DNA of 64,000 nt from Neonectria sp. B-13 (Eukaryota > Ascomycota > Sordariomycetes > Hypocreales > Nectriaceae): positions 319,924 to 383,923 of the forward strand of contig NOKP01000030.1 of the NCBI GenBank assembly GCA_002682825.1. Reading direction: 5' to 3'. Shown one piece after another: positions 56,877 through 64,000 of this stretch; position 1 is the stretch's first letter; each line of letters starts with the position of its first letter. The translations under genes and the position numbers were made by a program. A model generated the notes under the pieces. The model did no database searches, was not told where the DNA came from, and saw only the letters and a list, made by a program, of their open reading frames with translations.

Positions 56877-57328
56877 CTTGCCAGCCACTTTTCCTGCAGC
56901 GTTCGGAACTGAATCGACGTCCAGTGCAAGGTTCAGATTGAAGCGGGGGAGAAGTACAAATCTCCCCGCTCCCAGGGCTGAGGAAGTCCAACAGCCTCAC
57001 TGCACGTTAGCCCAATCAACGATCACGGTTTCAATACGTTATCAGTATCACCTGATCTTTGACTATCCCTTATTTCTTGCCGTCATCCCAGCCCAACTCG
57101 TCGCCAATTGCATGCCCAAACTCCCATCAGGGTCAAATTCGGCAACGTACGCAGAGCACCAACAATGCGACATTTGAGTCTCTTGGAATCTCAAAGCTTC
57201 CAAAATTGCTTCGAACTATTGTCTCAAACAACAGTCTCCATATACAAATACCACTCCAGCTTTGCGTAAAGTCGCATCGAAACCATAGTCCTTCAGCTTT
57301 TCATAACACCGCTATCGAATCCGCACAA
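56877..57328. promoter_or_regulatory. Shared promoter of the beta-rich protein and CHAT genes
   Basis: A 452-bp head-to-head spacer. A frame is open from 57059 into the CHAT gene, but its start would be a non-ATG codon, so the first ATG at 57329 was chosen. Short CA/CT-rich tracts lie before the CHAT ATG. No specific operator seen. Confidence 0.4.
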
Positions 57329-60300
57329 ATGGATAACCTTGAGATCACGGACAAATCCGCGATTGCAGACGCACTATCTCGCTGCGCAAACCTGACTCTA
57401 ATCGGGCATTTCGATGAGGCTTTAGCCTTACTTGACGTTCAAGCGGAACGGGACAACCTTGCAGTGGAGGACCGTGTGGAGGTTTACCGAGCAGCTGCGC
57501 GCGTCTTCGTGCACCGTGGATTTCCCCTAATGGCGAAGGAATGGCTCAACAAAGCCCTTGAGTTATATAAAAATAAGGAACACCAACAGCCATCCCTACC
57601 ACTCAAAGTCCACCTTGAATATGTGTCCATGGTTGGATGTGGTGATCAGTCCGAGGACGAGACTTGCAACAAGGAGGCTAAACAATTATTGAACACTCTC
57701 ACGTGTTTAGACGACATGGACAAGGACACGGTAGGCTATAAATGTTATATGTGGACTTGAAAGTAACTGACCACGTGTGGCAGGTCGAAATGCTTGCCTC
57801 CGTTTACAAGATGGACCTCATGAAGCACATGTTCTGCCAACGAAGGGGTGTCGACATTAACTCAGCAATCGCGTCGCACACACGGTCGCTCATAGATCAA
57901 GCAATGGCCCAGAGCCGCTATCATGATATTTGGGTTCTTTCAACTCCATATATCGTGTCAGCTGGCTCTGAAAAAGCGTTGCAATGGCTCCAGAGTGTTG
58001 TCAATACCGAAGGGGTTCCTCCATCGATCCACGGTATTTTTGCATTGGAGACTGCAAAACAACTCGCCAAATCTCCATCGGATCAGAAAGAAAGAGGAAA
58101 GAATATTGCGAAGTTCTTGGACCGAGCTGAGAAATCCTTCACATCAAGTGGGAACGAGCTTGGGCTTATTGAAATACGGATGCATCGTCTTAAGCATGGG
58201 TTGCAGCCCTCGACCAATCTTCTCTTCGATATGATTGAGCATATCAACCAATACTTCAAGGCCAGTTTCCCGAGAGGTATTCTTCAATCCGCGCCGCTGG
58301 CTCTTACCGTTGCATTCCAAAGGCAGGATCATAGAACCTTCGTCAACTTGCAGGAAGTATTCCAAGGCATCTGCGTGGGTGTTGGCTTGCGACACGAAGT
58401 ACTTCTATTAGAACTACAACTTCTTGCTGCGATGAATGCAGGAGCTGGATATCTCGGCAGTGTGCTGGAGCTTGGCCGCGACTTGTACGTCCAGTTTCGA
58501 CAGCGGAAGCAGTGGAGCCAGGTCTGGATGACAGGTCGCATTCTGTCTTTAGCCCAAAGCCAGATGAACAACCTTGACGACTCCGAGCTCCTGGCAAAAG
58601 ATATCTACGAGCTATGCCAGAAGGAAGATCTGCAATCTCTTTCTGAGGCCGCGTACCATCTTGCGTTCATTCGAAGTCTGCGACCACGCGACGATCCGAC
58701 ATCAGGAAGCCTCATCACCAGGCAAGTCGTCGCAATGCTTCGTGAGAACGCCATCAGCGACCTAGATTTAGACGAGATTGAGCTCGCGTGTGACAAAATG
58801 CATCTGATTGCGACAATAGAATTCGATATGGCAAGGTCAACAAGACCAGATGCAGAGTACTGGGCCGGAACGGCAAGAGACACCTTGGACGAGCTACGCC
58901 GACTCTCAGACAAACTCCCAGAAGAGAGCAAGATTCGCATTCAGGGCAACTGTCATGAGTCCGAGGTCACGCACCTTCTACATGAAGGTTCAAAGGTTAT
59001 TGGCGCCGAACGGGAGGACCGAGCAATAGAAATCTGCGGCACCCTGATCGACACCTACGGCGCTCATGACATGCTTATCCAGCAAGCCATGAAGTATCAA
59101 ATGAGAGCTTTGTGCAGAACGCAGCTATTCCGAAAAGAACAGAATGCTCAAAGCCGCTTCGAGTACTTGCTAGCAGCGGAGAAGGATGCACAGATTGCTG
59201 CTGAGAAACTCGGCCAGCTGGGAGCTCGCCAACTTGTAATGAATGCTCGGCACTTCCAGACTTATCTTCATATCGCGGCTTGGAATTTCTACAGAATCGA
59301 AGAATCGGTTGTCATGGATAGTCTGGCTATACTCGAGGCAACGGCCGATATCATTCGGCGAGAACTCTCAGCCTTAGGTAGCCTCTCCTCATTGCTCCAG
59401 AAACAAAAGTTCGCAGCCAGCAAGGAGGTCACAGATCTGTACAACTGGGCGATCATGATAAGTGCAGCCAAGCTCTTACACGAGCAGCTGTGGCGATGGA
59501 GCCAAAAGCGCAAGGCTCGGAGCCTAAGCGATCTCCTAGGCATCGGCGTCCTTGTCCCCGCGTCGATTCGTGAAGAGATCGCGGCAGATCCGGGTGCGAG
59601 CATTCTGTTCGAAAAGCTGACGGGATTGCAAACCTCTCTTGATACTGCACTCCCTAGCGAGAAGAGCTTCTTGCGTCAGCGTATTGAGGAGACAGAAGCG
59701 GAAATGAGCGGACACGATGCTCTTCGCAGATTCCTTGCCCTCCGCGACGGTACAGTCAACGACGTGGCCCAGCTGAGCAGCCTCAAAGCTGCAGATGAGT
59801 GTCTCGAGACCCAGAGAGATGTGGTGTTCGTCGACTGGATTGCCTACCAGGATCAACTCTATGTCGTGACAGTCAGAGCATCAAATCCAGAGCTAAGCTG
59901 CAAAGCTGTCGCTCTGCCGGTTGGAGCATCCTACATCAGAGAGTGGAAAGTGGAAAACTTCGATACGGCCGAAAAGAGGAGGATCTGCCTTCAAAAGGAC
60001 AATCTGCGCAATCCCCATAAGCCGATGCGCCGCTTAGACTGTCTTCTTGCCCCCCTGCAAAACACAACAACTGAAGGCGACCTCCTTGTTCTGTCTACCA
60101 CGAGTTGTCTTTCAATGATTCCCCTCCATGCGCTCAGAATCCTCGATCCTACCACCAACCGACACATGGCCTTAATCGAACGGAACCCTGTCGTCTACGC
60201 TCCGAGTCTGCCTGTGGTTGAGATATGTCTCTCCAGAAGCCATAGAAGCCATACGACTGAGCTAAGCAGTGGTTTATTTCTCAGCACCTTTGACATCGAG

Positions 60301-61110
60301 ACAGAGGCAACCAGGATATATACGCAGATGGATAACCTTGCACGCCAGCTTTCGGGCAATAGCATCACGGACTCTGCAGCAACAAAGCAAGCATTCGCCG
60401 AGTCGGCCCCCAAGGCACGGATCCTGCACTATCACGGGCACTGCGTCTTCGAGGTTGACAATCCGCTCAAACAGTCTCTTGTTCTGGCGCCTCCACACGG
60501 TCAGGGAGCGATGACGAGAAATGCCGTGTTGCAAACGGGAGTTTCGATCCCTCGACACGAAAACATCATCGAAGATGCACAATGCACTGATGGAAACAGA
60601 ATCATTTTGAGTAGTAGCATGCCAAGTTTAGATCCACATCAACTTTCTCCAGTAGCTCACAGCGCAGAAGAGACTGTCCTTCTCTCTGCTGATTCGGCCG
60701 AGGACGCAGCTACACATCTCACCGTGGAGGAAATCTTCAACGTTCCTCTGAACTCTCCCCTCGTCGTTCTTGTCGCTTGCGACTCGGCTTCTCAAGCAAT
60801 TCTTGAGGGTGACGAGCCCATGGGCATGGTGGCTGGCCTCCTTTGCGCGGGTGCGGCGTCCGTCATTGGGGCACTGTGGCCAATTCCCAGTGTCACTGGC
60901 CGTGACTTCTCAAAGAAGTTTTACGAGAGTCTGACCTCACAGAGAGTCGAATCCAGGCTTGTGGACATTGCTGTCGCACTTCAAGAAGCGACGTTGGCGC
61001 TTATGGATAATCCCTCAACATCGGAGACGTACTGTTGGGGCGCGTTCTGTTTGTATGGATCGTGGGTTTACGACAGAGGCTCGGGAAACGGAATGGAACA
61101 TAACACGTAG
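57329..61110 (+). CDS. CHAT-domain protease with TPR-like N-terminus
   Basis: Two exons (57329-57730 and 57784-61110; 53-nt intron with CTGAC branch) join to 1242 residues. The first about 600 residues are helix-rich with repeated helical hairpins of TPR type (LTLIGHFDEALALLDVQ..., FPLMAKEWLNKALELYK). The C-terminal CHAT peptidase domain (about 900-1235) shows RILHYHGHC, with His1020 as the likely catalytic His, and LVVLVACDSAS with Cys1133, the caspase-like dyad of CHAT proteins. GLLCAGAASVIGALWPI follows, as in separase/HetF-type members. CHAT proteases act in programmed cell death and defence: a bacterial TPR-CHAT enzyme serves type III-E CRISPR, and others cut gasdermins. Here it is probably a self-recognition or death protease; its partner may be the divergent neighbour. 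Confidence 0.9.
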
Positions 61111-61693
61111 AGAATGCTTTAGAATTTATATGCTAGTAACCCCACGTTTTCCCTCGACGCGAGGGCAATGAGACGTGAACTGAGCCATACAATAAGTACA
61201 CGAGCCGTGGACCATTGCGGAAGCTAGCGCGTTCCTTTGGTGTCATCATCGCGGAGTTGGTACCGGATAGCGCGTAGAATTAATCGCAACATCGCGGGGA
61301 TCAGGCCTCAGTCTGGGGTAATAACCATGTGGTTTGTTATAGGTAGCAGACGCCGCTCACTGTATGGCTCCACAGGATCTCCGTGCCAAGCGCTTCATCT
61401 CGGGGGAATTAGCAGCTACTTGCATCCGATCCTCCGAGGTACGGTTGACCCAAGACTATTCCAATGGACTTAATGCTATGTTGAAAGCGTCTATTCGGTC
61501 TCTTGGCAGCCCGTCGCCTATATGCTCCAACAACGTGCAGTTTAGGTCATAGTTTATGGGCCTCGTCTCGGAAGATATGAGCTACTAAAACCATCAGTCG
61601 TGAAGTGATATCTGTAAGTGTTGTCACTTCAAGCCGTTTTCACATAGCACAGAAGCGGTTCCCATATCCGTTACTCTTTCTCAGTTTCCAGAA
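61111..61693. other. Spacer between CHAT gene and SDR remnant
   Basis: 583 bp without a gene. Contains the first copy of an 18-nt palindromic element at 61150-61167. Confidence 0.5.
61150..61167. repeat. 18-nt palindromic element, copy 1
   Basis: TCCCTCGACGCGAGGGCA, with CCCTCG/CGAGGG arms around ACG (61151-61165). An identical copy lies at 63699-63716. It could be a regulator's dyad site or a trace of duplication or insertion. Confidence 0.6.
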
Positions 61694-62185
61694 ATGCCTC
61701 TATATCAGCCCGCCAATGTGGACACTCCAGTGTTGTCAGAATTCAGCCTCAAAGGAAAAGTCGCCATTGTCACTGGTGGTTCCAGGGGCATTGGTCTTCA
61801 TGTTGTAGCTGGTTTGGCTGAAGCTGGAGCTAATGTTGCCTTCATTTATAAAACTAGTATTAACGCGGAAGACACTGCGAAAAAAGGTCGCCATAAGACG
61901 GGTGTGCGCTTTGCGGCGTACAGATCCGATGTGATCGGTCGAAAAGGGCTCCTGCAGACCGTGAACAAGATTACTAAAGAATTTGGCAACGGATACCTTG
62001 ACATCATGGTGGCAAACGCGGGTATCTATCAAAACGTCCCTTCTCTGGACTCCACTGAGAGCACCTGGCGGCACATGAACGGCGTAAACTACGATGGAGT
62101 GATGCGGACGGCACTTGCTGCAGGAACATCTTCAAGGAACAAGGAACAGGAAACTTGCCCCCACCAGCAATTTTCTGTTCGATGA
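61694..62185 (+). pseudogene. Truncated, frameshifted SDR
   Basis: 163 codons that begin as a normal SDR: GKVAIVTGGSRGIGLHVVAG is the Rossmann motif and DIMVANAGIYQNVPS the NAG motif, followed by WRHMNGVNYDGVMRTALAAG. After the last block the reading frame goes wrong at about 62120: one base later the sense continues as IFKEQGTGNLPP, then fails again. The Ser, Tyr-x-x-x-Lys and C-terminal segments are missing. Thus this is a 5' SDR fragment that cannot encode an active enzyme. It lies next to an intact, inverted SDR gene of the same broad family but not an obvious direct copy. Confidence 0.78.
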
Positions 62186-62372
62186 TTCAAAACAATGTAA
62201 AATTTATTCTAGTACTTCAGTCTCTTGATAAGAAAGAAACACTTGTCCAGCCACTATCTACTAACACATTGCTATGTTTTCCCTCATGCTATTGACGGAT
62301 TTTCTCGGAGTTCTTTGATTAACAAACTAAAAGTCAAGTTAGCATAAACAGCTTGCATATTTAAAGGGCTTA

Positions 62373-63399
62373 CTACTTACTTCCGATCACACCGTTCACT
62401 GGAATGTCAATCGACGTGGTGTAGCTGGCTGCCTCGCTGAGAAGGTAGACATAGGCACCGCCCAGCTCCTGGACTTTGGCAAGACGGGGCATTCCACCGT
62501 AGTACTTGAGTTGCTGGTCCCAGTCAGGCTGCTGCGGAACCCAGTATGTCATAGCCGTCTCAACAAGACCGGGAGAAACCGAATTAACGCGGATACCATA
62601 CTTGGCCCACTCCATGGCCAGCGTATGGGTCATATTCCGCACGCCTGCCTTGGACGCGCCATACGGGGCAGATGGTACGCGCTGCAAATGGTACGTTAGC
62701 ACGTTTGTTCATGTTTCAGAAAGCTTTGGAGGGTTCTCGTGCCTTGTTTGGCCGGTAAGAAGCCATGGATGCTGTGAAGACGATAGATCCCTTGACGCCC
62801 AGCTTGATGAATGCTCGAGCAGCGGCTCGTGCTGAATAAAAGGCACCGAAGAGCTGCCGGTCGCCCTCAACGTCAGCCTGTACCTTTCACATAGAATTCG
62901 TTGGGAAATCTCGTTTGAGACTTTGGACATACGTTAATAGCGAAGAGGTCGTGAATTTCCGCCTCGGTAAAGTCAAGCGCAGCCTTGTGGTTCGTGCGAC
63001 CGGCGTTGACGACCATACCGTGAATAGCGCCAGATTGCTCAACGATTTTTTCAACAGCAGCAGTGATGCTCGCCTCCTTGGTGGAGTCGGCCTGGATGGC
63101 CTTGATCCTGCCAGGGTACTTCTTCTCGGCCTCGGCGAACTCCTCTCCAGGCTCAGCCAGATCGATTGAGTAAACCACCTCGGCGCCATTGTCAAGGCAG
63201 CACTCGGCAACACCTAGACCAATTCCTCGATTGGCGCCAGTGACTACACAAGAACCGGGACGTAAGCCCGTGTATAAGGTGTGCGTTACGAGCAAGGATG
63301 TCACTCACCTGCGATGACTTTCCCAGCCAGGTTGACCTGTGTCTGAACCTGGGAAGTGCTGACATGCGCGATCTCTCCATTGGTGACCGACGTGCTCAT
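62373..63399 (-). CDS. Short-chain dehydrogenase/reductase, polyol/sorbose type
   Basis: Four exons (63399-63309, 63243-62933, 62853-62743, 62681-62373) join to 273 residues. The N-terminus MSTSVTNGEIAHVSTSQVQ is followed by VTGANRGIGLG (TGxxxGxG), VVNAGRTNHK (NAG), FTASMASYRPNK with the catalytic Ser, and PYGASKAGVRN with Tyr-x-x-x-Lys. It ends SIDIPVNGVIG. Motifs and length match sorbose-reductase/mannitol-dehydrogenase-like SDRs, which reduce polyol-type substrates with NADPH. The third intron seems to use a GC donor (AAG then GCACGA) with a GCTAAC branch site and TTGCAG acceptor. The second acceptor (CGGCAG, 62854) was chosen because it restores INLFGAFY. Confidence 0.87.
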
Positions 63400-64000
63400 A
63401 TTGGGCGACTAGATTGGCAGTTGTGTGTTGCTGGTTGAAGAAGGCTAGGAAAGCAACCACAAATTGAGAACGATGAGTCTAAAGATCAAACAGGGGAATT
63501 AACGAGCGACGCGGCCTGTTTATATGCAAGCACGCAGTCGGAACATAACTCGCCAAAAGGTGACTGTGGACATTTCTTAACCATCGCCTTCATGCGCGAA
63601 TGGGTCAACACGAGATGACATCCCCGAGACGGTTGATCGGGGATGCGCTAAGTGAATCCTCAGCACACGCACAACCCCGAGACGCGGCAGTCTTGGCGTC
63701 CCTCGACGCGAGGGCATCACTTGACCGTTTGTGGAGCGGGGGTAAACTGGCAACCCTTGGCCTGTTTGCACGAGATGACGTTGGAGCTTTGCTCGGTCGT
63801 GGGTACAAGCTGAGGGACCTAAGCTTCAGTCTTTCTAAGTTGATGACGGACACTGGAACTCTTTTTTAGCTCTCAACGGTGCCTCAATCTCGCCTCTATG
63901 AGCTTGGCATCGGATGTAGACTACCCTAGACTAGTCGAGACAAAGCGAAATTATCGGTGCCATCATCACGCACTCAGTACAAAATCACGTTCTGCGAGGT
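63400..64000. other. Right end of the window
   Basis: 601 bp holding the SDR promoter and, at 63699-63716, the second copy of the palindromic element. Overlapping frames of about 80-90 codons on both strands (63600-63869) have no domain signal. Confidence 0.4.
63699..63716. repeat. 18-nt palindromic element, copy 2
   Basis: Identical to 61150-61167 (TCCCTCGACGCGAGGGCA) and about 300 bp upstream of the SDR start codon, so it could act in its promoter. Confidence 0.6.

Noticed and set aside
63600..63869. Two overlapping frames of 80-90 codons at the right end
   Set aside because: They lie opposite each other, lack domain signal and contain the palindromic element.
1..64000. CRISPR arrays, bacterial operons or rRNA genes
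   Set aside because: None seen; the gene structure is that of a fungal nuclear genome.

Overview
The window is nuclear DNA of a filamentous ascomycete, most likely a Sordariomycete. The genes carry many short introns of about 45-80 nt, with GT donors, CTAAC/CTGAC-like branch sites and AG acceptors. The families are typical of Pezizomycotina: HET-domain proteins, an NmrA-like reductase, a LaeA-like methyltransferase, a 2EXR protein, an FTA2-like protein and a macrodomain-SirTM fusion. Exon structures were built by hand from splice signals and frame continuity. Where the joined exons give an uninterrupted frame that starts with ATG and has a length divisible by three, I say so. No species is claimed.

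Layout. 1-3266: a mostly non-coding left end with a decayed membrane-protein gene. 3267-8877: a giant NO VEIN/sacsin-like GHKL-ATPase with a DUF3883 nuclease-like C-terminus. 9036-10982: an acidic 2EXR protein. 11700-12731: an NmrA-like NAD(P)-binding protein. 12922-15176: a HET-domain gene with an apparent one-base frameshift. 15958-16887: an unknown one-TM protein. 18268-19436: an FTA2-like pseudokinase. 19873-19999: a tRNA-Arg(ACG) whose D-loop is interrupted by a 55-nt segment that looks like a spliceosomal intron. 20368-22305: a secreted HExxH metallopeptidase. 23276-24465: an SDR. 24961-25989: a secreted metallo-beta-lactamase-fold enzyme.

27880-38580 looks like a small metabolic cluster with no PKS or NRPS: a LaeA-like methyltransferase, a BAHD-type acyltransferase, a P450, a PF10014-type 2-oxoglutarate amino-acid hydroxylase and, divergent from it, a cystathionine-synthase-like PLP enzyme. 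A plausible reading is that the PLP enzyme makes an unusual amino acid, the dioxygenase and P450 hydroxylate it, and the acyltransferase caps it. 40206-41893 is a second HET gene, also apparently frameshifted. 43605-45478 is a sugar/quinate-type MFS transporter and 47853-49819 an amino-acid permease.

The right third is rich in genes of stress, NAD+ signalling and cell death: a macrodomain-SirTM fusion (50390-52165), an unknown protein (52583-53428), an LRAT/NlpC-P60-like hydrolase (54253-55248), and a divergent pair made of an unknown beta-rich protein (56040-56876) and a 1242-residue TPR-like CHAT protease (57329-61110). The end carries a broken SDR (61694-62185) beside an intact SDR (62373-63399), with two identical 18-nt palindromic elements around them.

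The strongest leads are the interrupted tRNA, the PLP/2OG/P450/BAHD cluster, and the CHAT protease with its divergent neighbour as a possible protease-effector pair. All functional statements are homology-style inferences made by eye; no searches were run.
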